Assembly (NCBI GenBank): GCA_035999765.1
Contig: CP108521.1
Span: 5,518,001 to 5,582,000 of the forward strand
Source of the DNA: Streptomyces sp. NBC_01231
GTDB lineage: Bacteria; Actinomycetota; Actinomycetes; Streptomycetales; Streptomycetaceae
DNA: 64,000 nucleotides
Direction: 5' to 3'
The translations under genes and the position numbers were made by a program. This document shows positions 1 through 8,141 of this stretch, piece by piece; positions within the stretch are counted from its first letter, which is position 1, and each line of letters begins with the position of its first letter. The notes beneath the pieces are model-generated. The model saw nothing but the letters and a program-made list of their open reading frames with translations, made no database searches and was not told the DNA's origin.

Positions 1-2
1 CT

Positions 3-350
3 TTCAAGCCGGAGTTCCTCAACCGGCTCGATGACCTGGTCGTCTTCTCGGCGCTCTCGAAGGACGAGCTGCGCCGGATCGCCCGCCTCCAGGTCGACCG
101 TCTGGCCCAGCGGCTCGCCGAGCGCCGGCTGTCCCTGGAGGTCACCGACGAGGCCCTCGCCTGGCTCGCCGACGAGGGCAACGACCCCGCCTACGGAGCC
201 CGCCCCCTGCGCCGCCTCGTCCAGACCGCCATCGGTGACCGTCTCGCCAAGGAGATCCTCTCCGGCGAGATCAAGGACGGCGACACGGTCCGGGTGGACG
301 CCTTCGGGGAGGGGCTGATCGTGGGCCCGGCAACGGGGAAGACTCTGTAG
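3..350 (+). CDS. clpB: ClpB C-terminal fragment (gene runs off left edge)
   Basis: This is the last 115 residues of an AAA+ disaggregase. The reading frame is open from the first base and opens with the FKPEFLNRLDD segment that is characteristic of the second ATPase module of Clp/Hsp100 proteins. The small C-terminal D2 domain follows, including the PAYGARPLRRLVQ stretch (sensor-2 region, GAR motif). ClpB works with DnaK to resolubilise aggregated proteins in the cytoplasm. The ending GPATGKTL is typical of actinobacterial ClpB. Nothing can be said of its promoter, which lies outside the window. The assignment as ClpB rather than ClpC rests on this C-terminal sequence and on the neighbouring YbjN-like gene, which follows clpB in Streptomyces as far as I recall. 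Confidence 0.9.
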   Translation, partial: FKPEFLNRLDDLVVFSALSKDELRRIARLQVDRLAQRLAERRLSLEVTDEALAWLADEGNDPAYGARPLRRLVQTAIGDRLAKEILSGEIKDGDTVRVDAFGEGLIVGPATGKTL

Positions 351-476
351 TACGTCCGCGGTACGTCCGCACCGACCGGATCCCGTCAGCCGAGGGCTGA
401 CAGGCCCCGTCGGGGCTTGCCACCCCCCTCCCCGCATGGGGGAGGATGGCGGGATCCGTACGAAGGGAAAATCACG

Positions 477-1007
477 GTGACCATCGACCCGTCCTCGATT
501 CCGAACTTCGGGGGCCAGCCCGAGCCGCAGCCGCAAGGACCGGCGGGCCCCGTCGTCCCGGATCAGGATCTTGTGAAGCAGCTCCTCGACCAGATGGAGC
601 TCAAGTACGTCGTCGACGACGAGGGTGACCTCGCGGCGCCGTGGGAGCAGTTCCGTACGTACTTCATGTTCCGCGGCGAAGGGGACCAGCAGGTCTTCTC
701 CGTGCGGACGTTCTACGACCGGCCCCACAAGATCGACGAGAAGCCACTGCTGCTGGAGTCCATCGACGACTGGAACCGGCGCACCCTGTGGCCCAAGGTC
801 TACAGCCACACCCACGACGACGGCACCGTCCGCCTCATCGGCGAGGCGCAGATGCTGATCGGCACCGGTGTGAGCCTGGAGCACTTCGTCTCCTCCACGG
901 TCAGCTGGGTACGCGCAGCCATCGAGTTCGACAAGTGGCTCGTGGAGCAGCTGGGCCTGGAGGAGGAGGTCAACGACGCTGAGAAGCCGGAGGACGACGA
1001 GGAGTAG
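477..1007 (+). CDS. YbjN-domain protein
   Basis: A 176-residue acidic cytoplasmic protein. I chose the GTG at 477 because a gaaggga ribosome-binding site lies just upstream; the in-frame start at 417 would add a proline/glycine-rich lead. After a proline/glutamine-rich N-terminus (residues about 10-30) comes a YbjN/type-III-secretion-chaperone-like fold, containing the FRTYFMFRGEGDQQVFSVR strand and the WNRRTLWPKVY segment seen in actinobacterial YbjN proteins. The C-terminus is strongly acidic (EEEVNDAEKPEDDEE). The family is thought to act in stress physiology, but no reaction is known. The gene follows clpB by 126 bp and is the last backbone gene before the biosynthetic cluster. Confidence 0.8.
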   Translation: MTIDPSSIPNFGGQPEPQPQGPAGPVVPDQDLVKQLLDQMELKYVVDDEGDLAAPWEQFRTYFMFRGEGDQQVFSVRTFYDRPHKIDEKPLLLESIDDWNRRTLWPKVYSHTHDDGTVRLIGEAQMLIGTGVSLEHFVSSTVSWVRAAIEFDKWLVEQLGLEEEVNDAEKPEDDEE

Positions 1008-1069
1008 TCCTCGGACCGTCGCCGCAACGGTGTCCGGCGAGTGCCACCAGGCACGCGCCGAACCCGAGG

Positions 1070-1123
1070 GAGAGCCCGGCCAGGGCGCCGACCACCAAGG
1101 TCGCGTGCCAGGGCCGGGCTCTC
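1070..1123. terminator. Convergent hairpin terminator
   Basis: A perfect 12-bp inverted repeat (1070-1081 and 1112-1123, gagagcccggcc and complement) has a 30-nt loop. It lies between the plus-strand YbjN-like gene and the end of the minus-strand biosynthetic operon. Its position suits bidirectional termination at the cluster boundary. There is no T-tract, which is usual in Streptomyces. Confidence 0.55.
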
Positions 1124-1192
1124 GCCGTTCGTGACGCCGTGCGTTCGCTCAGAGCCCGGCCGAGAAATCCGCCCGGGCTCCACCGCGATCAG

Positions 1193-2161
1193 TCACTTCG
1201 TGTGAGGCCGGTACTCCACTGCCGTGACGCCCCAGTTGAATCCCACTCCACTCGTGCAGAGAAGGATCAGGTCGCCTTCGTTCAGCCGCCCCTCGGCCTT
1301 CAGGTCGGCGAGGGCGATGAGGGTGTCCGCCGGGCCCTGGTGCGCGTAGCGGTGATAGTTGAAGACGCTACGTTCCCGTGGGATGTCGAGGCTGACGAGC
1401 AGTTCCTCGTGCATCGTCTTGTCGGTCTGGTTGACGAGTAGCTGAGCGACATCGTCCCGGCGCCGGCCGAGGGATTCGAGTGTGAGGTCCACCAGCTCGG
1501 CGAGGTTCTTCAGGTACGCCTGACGCAGGCCCGGACGGCGGCCCCGTCGGCGCACCACGGTGGCGAAGTCCTCGCGGTCGGCGGAGTAGTAGTCGACCCA
1601 GGAGGCGTCGGTGCGCAGCGCCGAGTGAAGGATCTCGAACTCGTTCCCCTGCCGCCCCACGAGCACCGCAGCAGCCGAGTCGGCGAAGTTGAACAGCGCC
1701 TTGGACTCGGGGTCCTCGTGGTCGACCAGCTGACTGAGCCGGTCGCCCAGCAGGACCAGCACATACTCGCTGCGGCCGGCCGCCGTCTCGTCAGTGGCCA
1801 GTTGCAGCGCCGGCGCGGCGGAGTTGCAGAAGTTGATCACCTCGAGGCAGTGCGCCTCGCGGATGTCCAGCACATCGGCGGCCTTGGCCGCGGGCGACCA
1901 GAACGCGGGCTCCCACTCACCCGACCCGGCGTAGACGACCTTGCCGATCGTGGCCGGGTCGATCCCGGTCCGGTCCAGCACCGTCCGAGCAGCCCGGATG
2001 GCCAGATCCCACGGCTGCTCGCCGGGGGCCAGCACGGGCCACTCCGGGGTGACGGTGATCCGCTGGATCTGGTCCGCGGGCAGGCCCGAGGACCGGGACA
2101 GGTCTTCCGCCCGGGCCGTGCCGCTCGGCAGCACATAGGCGAAATCGATGATGCCGCTCAC
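1193..2161 (-). CDS. KASIII-like thiolase-fold enzyme (copy 1), atypical catalytic residues
   Basis: A 322-residue FabH/KASIII-like protein and the last gene of the biosynthetic operon. The GTG start at 2161 overlaps the upstream stop as GTGA. The nucleophilic Cys is C112 in VINFCNSAAPALQLA. Classical FabH uses a Cys-His-Asn triad. Here the segment normally containing PHQAN reads LLVNQTDKT (Asn244), and the segment normally containing GNTSAAS reads YAHQGPADT (His274), so His and Asn appear exchanged. The C-terminal LCTSGVGFNWGVTAVEYRP resembles the glycine-rich end of the family. It could condense, or transfer an acyl group in the manner of CerJ-type KASIII acyltransferases; sequence alone does not decide. 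Its partner is probably one of the carrier proteins in the cluster. A paralogue lies at 7155-8141. Confidence 0.82.
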   Translation of the reverse strand: MSGIIDFAYVLPSGTARAEDLSRSSGLPADQIQRITVTPEWPVLAPGEQPWDLAIRAARTVLDRTGIDPATIGKVVYAGSGEWEPAFWSPAAKAADVLDIREAHCLEVINFCNSAAPALQLATDETAAGRSEYVLVLLGDRLSQLVDHEDPESKALFNFADSAAAVLVGRQGNEFEILHSALRTDASWVDYYSADREDFATVVRRRGRRPGLRQAYLKNLAELVDLTLESLGRRRDDVAQLLVNQTDKTMHEELLVSLDIPRERSVFNYHRYAHQGPADTLIALADLKAEGRLNEGDLILLCTSGVGFNWGVTAVEYRPHTK

Positions 2162-3231
2162 GGTTGCCCACCCTCCGGCCGTCCGGCGACGGTCCGCCCT
2201 CTGACGTCCGCCAGCAAGTCCAGCCCAGCCAGCACCGACTTGACCGGCAACCCGAAGTCGATCAGGCAGGCAGCCTCGTCCACGCCGAGCGCGGCGAAGT
2301 CGGCGGCGGTTCGCGCGGCCTTGTCCACGGTGCCGAGAAGGCCACCACTCTCGAAGTAGCGGTCGAACGCGCGGCCCACGATGAACTCGGTATCGGCCTC
2401 GGACAGCTTCTTCGGATCGACCATCCGGGCGCCGTTGTACTGGGCGCCCAGCAGCAACCGGAGCGAACTGCGCAGATAGTCCGACAGTGGTTCGCGGACC
2501 TGCTCTTTGACCTCCGCCTCGTCGTCGCCGAGGAAGGTGTGCACCATCAGCGCGACGTGCCCCGTCCAGCCGTCGTGGCCGGGCCGCTCGGCCAGCGCCT
2601 CCCGGTAGGCGGCGATCTTCTCGGCAAGTTCGTCCGGCTCCTGGCCGAGCAGGTGGGTGAGCACGCCCGCGCCGAGCCGTCCGGCGGCACGGAACGTCTC
2701 GACACTGCCCGCGCTGGTCAACCACACCGGGAGCCGAGGCTGCACCGGCGGCGGGTAGATGCTCACGTCCCGTTGCGTACCCACGCCGTCCGGTAGCGAC
2801 ATCGTCTCGCCGCGCCAGAGCGCGCGGACCTGCTCCAGGTGTTCGCGCACGAGCGTATGGCGGTCCTGGTAGCTGTCGGGTGCGAGCACGAAGTCGGCCG
2901 CGTTCCAGCCCGAGGCGAACGAGATCCCGGCACGTCCCCCGGAGAGGTTGTCCACCACCGACCACTCTTCCGCGATCCGCAGCGGGTGGTGCAACGGCGA
3001 CACCACGCTGCCCGCCCGGATCTGGATCCGTTCGGTCACCGCGGCCACGGCCGCGCCGGTCACCGCCGGGTTGGGATAGAGGCCGCCGAACGGGTGGAAG
3101 TGCCGTTCCGGGGTCCACACGGCCGAGAAGCCGTTCCGGTCGGCGAACTTCGCACCCTCCAGCAGCAGTTGGTAGCGATTGCCTTCCGACTCACGGCTGT
3201 CGTTGGCGAAGTAGAACAGGCTGAAGTCCAC
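2158..3231 (-). CDS. MupA/Atu3640-type luciferase-like monooxygenase
   Basis: A 357-residue TIM-barrel flavin monooxygenase of the luciferase-like superfamily. The opening MDFSLFYFANDS, the TPERHFHPFGGLYPNPAV segment and SGWNAADFVLAPDSY match the subgroup found inside NRPS-PKS clusters (MupA/Atu3640 type). These enzymes use FMNH2 from a separate reductase to oxidise substrates, often carrier-bound; the exact reaction here (hydroxylation, N-oxidation or Baeyer-Villiger type) is not evident. The flavodoxin-fold reductase at 20996-21502 is the obvious supplier of reduced flavin. The stop overlaps the KASIII-like start by 4 nt, and the MFS gene ends 9 nt upstream, so translation is probably coupled. 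Confidence 0.88.
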   Translation of the reverse strand: MDFSLFYFANDSRESEGNRYQLLLEGAKFADRNGFSAVWTPERHFHPFGGLYPNPAVTGAAVAAVTERIQIRAGSVVSPLHHPLRIAEEWSVVDNLSGGRAGISFASGWNAADFVLAPDSYQDRHTLVREHLEQVRALWRGETMSLPDGVGTQRDVSIYPPPVQPRLPVWLTSAGSVETFRAAGRLGAGVLTHLLGQEPDELAEKIAAYREALAERPGHDGWTGHVALMVHTFLGDDEAEVKEQVREPLSDYLRSSLRLLLGAQYNGARMVDPKKLSEADTEFIVGRAFDRYFESGGLLGTVDKAARTAADFAALGVDEAACLIDFGLPVKSVLAGLDLLADVRGRTVAGRPEGGQP

Positions 3232-3240
3232 GCATGGCTC

Positions 3241-4494
3241 CTAGCTGGTCGTTTCGGGAACCGTCTGGTGCGGGGTGACCCGGCCCCTGGTCCGTTCGGC
3301 CCAACGGACGGTGGCCGGCGCGGCCAGTCCCGCCAGGGCCAGTGGAACGGCCAACAGGACCCACCCCACCCAGGCGAAGTGCGTCAGCAGGAAAGTCGCC
3401 AGGGCCGGGGTCGCGACGGTGCCGAGTTGCACCGACATGGCGAAAACCCCCTGGTACTGACCCTGCGCGTGCTCGGGGGCGAGCGAGAACGACACCGACC
3501 ACTGGCCGGCGCCCTGCAGCATCTCACCGAGCGTGTGCACCACCACCCCGGCGATCAGCAACAGCAGGGCCAGCCACACCGGCCGGTCCTGGGCCAGCGC
3601 GAACAACGCGCAGCACGCCGCCAGCGCCAGCCCGGTGCGGCGCAACGCCCGCCCGCCGCCCGCCGCGTGCTCGCTGCCCCTGCTCACCCGCACCTGGAGC
3701 AGCACCACCATCGCGGTGTTGATGACCAGCGCCACCGAGTAGGTCCAGGCCGGGCTGGAGGTCTGCGTGGTGATCCAGATCGGCAGCGCGACGGTGAGGA
3801 GCGTGATGTGCATGACCAGCACCGTGTTGAGCAGCGCCAGCACCACATACGGGCGGTCGCGCAGCACAGCCGTGCGCGAGCCCCCTTTCTGCGCCGTCGC
3901 AGGGACCGACGGCAGGGCGAAGTAGGCGGCTCCCGAGACCAGGAACAGAACTCCCCCGAGGACGAGCACACCGAGGTACACCGCCCTGGTGTCGAAGTAG
4001 AGCGCCACGCCACCCGCGATGGCTCCTGCGGCGATGCCGATATTGGCCACTGACCGCATGTAGGAGAACGTACGGACCCGTTCGGCCGGCGGTATCAACC
4101 CCGCGACCAGCGCGCCCCGCGCCGCGTCGGTGGCACTCTCGGCCATCAGGGCCAGGCTCACCGCCACGATCAGCCCGACGAACCCGGTCACCAGCGCGTA
4201 CCCGGCGGCGAAGAAGCCGAGCAGGAACAGGCACGTGATGGTGACCGCACGCGGCCCGAACCGGTCGGCGAGGTGGCCGGCCGGGATGCTGCCGAGCATC
4301 CCGATGGCCGCGCCCACGCTGAGCGCCACACCGACCCGGTCGACAGGGATGTTCACTGTCCGGGTGAAGTACAGGACGCTGACCGACATCAGGATCCCAT
4401 GCCCGGCGGTCTTGGCCAGGTTGCTCAGACTGAGCAACCGGACGATGCCCGCCGGGGGAATGGTCTCTCGGAGTAATCCGGTGAGGAATGACAT
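3241..4494 (-). CDS. MFS transporter, probable product exporter
   Basis: A 417-residue integral membrane protein with about 12 hydrophobic segments. The MFS loop 2-3 signature appears as GHLADRFGPRAVTI (about residues 93-106), and a long positively charged central loop follows TM6 (VPATAQKGGSRTAVLRD). Its position inside the biosynthetic operon, between the free A enzyme and the monooxygenase, suggests export of the product or self-resistance. Spacing is 34 nt to the upstream gene and 9 nt to the downstream one. Substrate and coupling ion cannot be read from the sequence; proton antiport is the family norm. Confidence 0.88.
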   Translation of the reverse strand: MSFLTGLLRETIPPAGIVRLLSLSNLAKTAGHGILMSVSVLYFTRTVNIPVDRVGVALSVGAAIGMLGSIPAGHLADRFGPRAVTITCLFLLGFFAAGYALVTGFVGLIVAVSLALMAESATDAARGALVAGLIPPAERVRTFSYMRSVANIGIAAGAIAGGVALYFDTRAVYLGVLVLGGVLFLVSGAAYFALPSVPATAQKGGSRTAVLRDRPYVVLALLNTVLVMHITLLTVALPIWITTQTSSPAWTYSVALVINTAMVVLLQVRVSRGSEHAAGGGRALRRTGLALAACCALFALAQDRPVWLALLLLIAGVVVHTLGEMLQGAGQWSVSFSLAPEHAQGQYQGVFAMSVQLGTVATPALATFLLTHFAWVGWVLLAVPLALAGLAAPATVRWAERTRGRVTPHQTVPETTS

Positions 4495-4528
4495 GCGCGC
4501 TCGACTCTCGTGATCGGCTGGTTGGTCC

Positions 4529-6088
4529 CTAGCCCGGTGTCGGGACGGCGCCCTCTCGTTCCGCCACCAACTCCCGCACCCGGCCTCGGTCGATCTTGCC
4601 GTTGGCGTTCAGCGGAAGCGAGTCCGCGTGGTGCAGCTGACGGGGAATCATGTGGATGGGCACCCGCTTGCGCAACCAGCGCAGCAGCTCGCTCCGTTCG
4701 AGCGGAGTGCCGGTGTAGCAGCCGGACAGCCGCGTCTCGCCGGCGTCGCGGATCGCGACCACGACGGCCTGGCCCACCTCGGGGTGCTTGCGCAGCGCGG
4801 CCTCGATCTCACCCAGCTCGATCCGGTAGCCACGCACCTTGACCTGGTTGTCCGACCGGCCGAGGTGAACGAGCGTGCCGTCCTCGTACCGGACGCGGTC
4901 ACCGGTCCTGTAGTAGTGGTCGGGCGTCAGGTCCTCGACCTCCAGGACCGCGTGGCTCCCGTCGAAGCCGATGAAGCGCCCCTCGTTGTCGGACCGGTCG
5001 AGGTAGCCGTCGAACCGCTGAGAGCCCCGGACGAACAGTTCTCCCTCCTTGGCGGGCACGCCCTCCTCGTCCAGCACCAGGAAGTCCAGGAAGCCATAGA
5101 CGTCACCGATCGGGACCGTCCCGTTGGAGGTGGCGGGCCAGGCCCCGGGGTCGTGGGGCAGCGTGTACTCGGTGCACTGGATGGTGAGCTCGGTCGGCCC
5201 GTACACGTTGGTGAGCTTCGCCTGCGGGGCCACCGCGTGCCATGCCGTCGCTTGCTCAAGGGTGAGCTGCTCGCCGATGAACACGCTGTGCCGCAGCGCG
5301 TTCGCTCCACCGGCCGGGAGGTTGCCCAGCTCGGCGGCGACGGACACCACCGAGGGCACCGAGAACCAGTGCGTGATGCCCTTGCGTTCCAGGTAGTCGA
5401 CCGGCGTGAGCAGGTCCTGCCCGCCCGGCACCACCAGCGTCGCGCCCCCGGACCACGTGACGAACAGGTCGTACACCGACGGGTCGAAGGTCAGGTCGAA
5501 GGTGTGCGACATCCGGCAGCCGGGGCCGACCTCGAACCGAGCGACGTTGTGCGCCAGGAAGGGCGCCACGTTCCGGTGCCGGATCGGCACGCCCTTGGGG
5601 CGGCCGGTCGAGCCGGAGGTGAACAGGATGTAGGCGACGTCGTCCGGCGAGGTGGTGAACGGCGGCAACTCGGCCTCACCCCGGAGCCCCGCGACCTCCT
5701 CGTCGGTGAACCGCAGGACGGGCCCGGTGTCCTCATCGGTGAGCTGCGCCGCTCCGGCGGCGTCGGCGATCAGCACGTCCGGCTGGGCGAGCGACCGGCT
5801 GCGGCGGTTGCGGTCGGCAGGGTAACCGGGGTTCAGCGGGACGACCGTAGCGCCCAGTCGCAACGCGGCCAGATAACCCGCGAAGGCGGTGACACCGCGC
5901 GCGGCGAGCAGCGCGACCCGGCGCGGCGGCTCACCGGTGGCCCGGAGGATGCGCTCCGCCACCGCGTTCGCACAGTCGCGCAGCTCACGGTAGGTCAGCG
6001 CGACCCCGCCCGCCTCCACGGCTGTCAGGTCCGGATACCGGTCCACGGACGCGGTGAACCACTCGTACAGCGTTCCATGCTCGGTCAC
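4529..6088 (-). CDS. Free-standing adenylation (A) enzyme
   Basis: A 519-residue NRPS-type adenylation protein with no carrier domain. The GTG start at 6088 has a ggagg ribosome-binding site and overlaps the FkbH-like stop as GTGA, so the longer upstream frame is rejected. Core motifs are present: A3 YILFTSGSTGRPKG, A5 NVYGPTE, A7 YRTGDRVRY, A8 GRSDNQVKVRGYRIELGEIE, and the A10 lysine in LPLNANGKIDR. My by-eye specificity residues are D-P-Y-F-V-I-V-I-K, which I cannot assign to an amino acid. It likely charges a carrier in trans, either the free PCP (13695-14033) or the T domain of the C-T-C protein, both of which lack a cis A domain. Confidence 0.9.
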   Translation of the reverse strand: MTEHGTLYEWFTASVDRYPDLTAVEAGGVALTYRELRDCANAVAERILRATGEPPRRVALLAARGVTAFAGYLAALRLGATVVPLNPGYPADRNRRSRSLAQPDVLIADAAGAAQLTDEDTGPVLRFTDEEVAGLRGEAELPPFTTSPDDVAYILFTSGSTGRPKGVPIRHRNVAPFLAHNVARFEVGPGCRMSHTFDLTFDPSVYDLFVTWSGGATLVVPGGQDLLTPVDYLERKGITHWFSVPSVVSVAAELGNLPAGGANALRHSVFIGEQLTLEQATAWHAVAPQAKLTNVYGPTELTIQCTEYTLPHDPGAWPATSNGTVPIGDVYGFLDFLVLDEEGVPAKEGELFVRGSQRFDGYLDRSDNEGRFIGFDGSHAVLEVEDLTPDHYYRTGDRVRYEDGTLVHLGRSDNQVKVRGYRIELGEIEAALRKHPEVGQAVVVAIRDAGETRLSGCYTGTPLERSELLRWLRKRVPIHMIPRQLHHADSLPLNANGKIDRGRVRELVAEREGAVPTPG

Positions 6089-7155
6089 GATGCCTCCCGC
6101 AGTTCCGGAACGATCAGGCGCATGGTCGTGGGCGGCTCGGAGACCTCGGGCTCGACATGGAGCACCTGGATCTCGGAGGTCCCCCGGTCGAGCGGCAGCT
6201 CGGCCAGACAGGCGCAGGCCTGGTCGGTCAGGCCCGCGAAACGGTAGGCGACCTCCATCATCCGGTTGCGCTCGGTGCGCCGGAAATCTCCGGCCAGGTG
6301 CGCGCCCGCGAGCGCGGCCTGGCTCATCAGCCACCGCAACAGCACCGAGCCCGCGCCGAACGAGACGACCCTGCACGAGGTGGCGAGCAGCTTCAGGCGC
6401 CACACCGAGGGACGCCGTTCGAGCAGGATGATGCCGATCGAGCCGTGCGACCCGAACCGGTCCTTCATGCTCGCCACGAGCACGTCGTGCCGGGAGTCGG
6501 CGAGCAGGTCACGAAGCACTTCGTCCGAGTAGTGCACACCGGTGGCGTTCATCTGGCTGGTCCGCAGGGTCAGTTCCTCGACCCGCGCCAGGTCGGTCTC
6601 GCTCGCGCGATGGACGACCAGCTCCAGATCGAGGGTTCGCAGGAAGTCCTCGTCGGGCCCCTCGAACTCGCCCCGCGCGGCCTCGCGTTCGAAGCCCGAC
6701 TGGTAGATCAGCCGCCGCTGCTTCGACTCGTCGGTGACGGTCGGCGGGTTGAACTCCGGCAGGTCCAGCAGGTCCAGGACCCGTACCGCGTCGTAGCAGC
6801 GCACCTCGGGCAGGTGGTGGGTGACCTCGGCGCGTTCGGCCGGCTGGTCATCGATGAACGCCATCACCGCGTCGGCGAAGTTGAGCTTGTCGGCGATGCG
6901 GCGGATCGACTGCGACTTGGGGTGCCAGCCGATCTCCGGCAGGATGAAGTACTCGGCGATCCCGAGCTCCTCCAGCCACTTCCAGGCCAGGTCGTGGTCG
7001 TTCTTGCTGGCGACCGCCTGGAGGATGCCGCGCTCGTCCAGCGCCACCACCACATCGCGAACCCGCGGATCGAGCGTTACCCGGCCGTCCTCCAGGACGG
7101 TCCCCTGCCACAGCGTGTTGTCGAGATCCCAGACAAGGCATTTGACGGTCTTCAT
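6085..7155 (-). CDS. FkbH-like HAD-family glyceryl-ACP synthase
   Basis: A 356-residue FkbH-like protein. The HAD phosphatase motif DxDxT is seen as VWDLDNTLW near residue 10, and the C-terminal half is the GNAT-like acyl-carrier-loading domain (SHGSIGIILLERRPSVWRLKLLATSCRV). In known pathways FkbH homologues take 1,3-bisphosphoglycerate, dephosphorylate it and place the glyceryl unit on a discrete ACP. That is step one toward hydroxymalonyl-, methoxymalonyl- or tetronate-type units. The ATG at 7155 shares one base with the upstream stop (TGATG), so I prefer it to the start at 7182. With the FkbI-, FkbJ- and FkbK-like neighbours this argues for an ACP-bound three-carbon extender. Confidence 0.92.
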   Translation of the reverse strand: MKTVKCLVWDLDNTLWQGTVLEDGRVTLDPRVRDVVVALDERGILQAVASKNDHDLAWKWLEELGIAEYFILPEIGWHPKSQSIRRIADKLNFADAVMAFIDDQPAERAEVTHHLPEVRCYDAVRVLDLLDLPEFNPPTVTDESKQRRLIYQSGFEREAARGEFEGPDEDFLRTLDLELVVHRASETDLARVEELTLRTSQMNATGVHYSDEVLRDLLADSRHDVLVASMKDRFGSHGSIGIILLERRPSVWRLKLLATSCRVVSFGAGSVLLRWLMSQAALAGAHLAGDFRRTERNRMMEVAYRFAGLTDQACACLAELPLDRGTSEIQVLHVEPEVSEPPTTMRLIVPELREAS

Positions 7156-8141
7156 CAGACCTCCCACAGGGTCACCGCCCACGCGGCGACCGGACTGTTG
7201 TTGAGCACGAGCACCAGATCGCCCTCGGCCAGTTCGCCGGTGCCCAGCAGGGTGTCGAGGTTGAGCACCACGTCCATCGCCCCGAGATGGCCCAGCCCGG
7301 AGAGCTGGTCACGGCATACCTGGTGGATCGGCAGATCGAGCAGTGTCTCGTAGAAGGTGAAGGCCCCGGCGGTGACGTTCTGCATCAGCGTGGCGGCCAC
7401 GTCCGCGCGGGTGACGCCCGCGTCGGCCAGCGTCTCGTCCACCAGCCGCGCGATCCGCTGCCTGCTGTGCATGGCCAGCTCGAACCGGTAGCGGTCGGGC
7501 GAGGCGCACTCCTCGCGCCACTCGTACCAGGGAACCTGCTTGTAGTCGACGCGGAACAGGTCGTGGAACGACCCGTCGGTCTCCATCCGGTGCGCACGCA
7601 GCACCGGGCGGCCGCCGCGCACCAGCGTGGTGGCGTACGCGCCGTCGCCGATGATCGTCACCGGGAAGCGGACCCGGTCGGCACCCGTGGGCCGGCTGGC
7701 GTGCGCGATGGTCACGCTCCGCCGGGACGCGTCCGCCAGCAGCAGATCGCGGCCGAGCGCCCACGCGGCGCTGGACCCCACACAGCCGACCCCGTCCACG
7801 GTGAACGCCGACGCCGAGGTCAGGCCCGCCTCGTGCTGCACCCGGCAGCAGTCCGAGCCGAGCAGCACATCGGGCGCGCGCGGCCCCACGAGGAGCAGGA
7901 CGTCGGCGTCCGGACCGCCCTCGCGCGCCACCTCCTCGTGCAGCTCGCGGGTGACCCGCGCGGCCAGATCGCCCGAGGTCAGGTCCTGGAACACGCCGAC
8001 CGTCCCGATACCGCTCGCGGTGACGAACTCGCCCTCCTCGTGGCTCAGTTCGCCGAACTCCGGCAGTTCCTTCACCGGCACCCGCTCGTCCGGCAGTAGG
8101 ACGCGTGTACGGCCCAGGCCGACGGTGGCGTCCCTGCTCAC
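7155..8141 (-). CDS. KASIII-like thiolase-fold enzyme (copy 2), atypical catalytic residues
   Basis: A 328-residue KASIII-like protein. The GTG at 8141 overlaps the acyl-CoA dehydrogenase stop as GTGA, which favours it over the start at 8183. The nucleophile is C120 in VDGVGCVGSSAAWAL. The stretch aligned to PHQAN of FabH reads TLMQNVTAG (Gln/Asn, no His), and the stretch aligned to GNTSAAS reads GLGHLGAMD, which puts His285 at the Asn position. The same substitution pattern occurs in copy 1. It sits between the FkbI- and FkbH-like genes, so it may handle the glycerate-derived unit on the discrete ACP, either as a condensing enzyme or as an acyl transferase that substitutes for the missing AT. 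The role is inferred. Confidence 0.83.
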   Translation of the reverse strand: MSRDATVGLGRTRVLLPDERVPVKELPEFGELSHEEGEFVTASGIGTVGVFQDLTSGDLAARVTRELHEEVAREGGPDADVLLLVGPRAPDVLLGSDCCRVQHEAGLTSASAFTVDGVGCVGSSAAWALGRDLLLADASRRSVTIAHASRPTGADRVRFPVTIIGDGAYATTLVRGGRPVLRAHRMETDGSFHDLFRVDYKQVPWYEWREECASPDRYRFELAMHSRQRIARLVDETLADAGVTRADVAATLMQNVTAGAFTFYETLLDLPIHQVCRDQLSGLGHLGAMDVVLNLDTLLGTGELAEGDLVLVLNNSPVAAWAVTLWEV

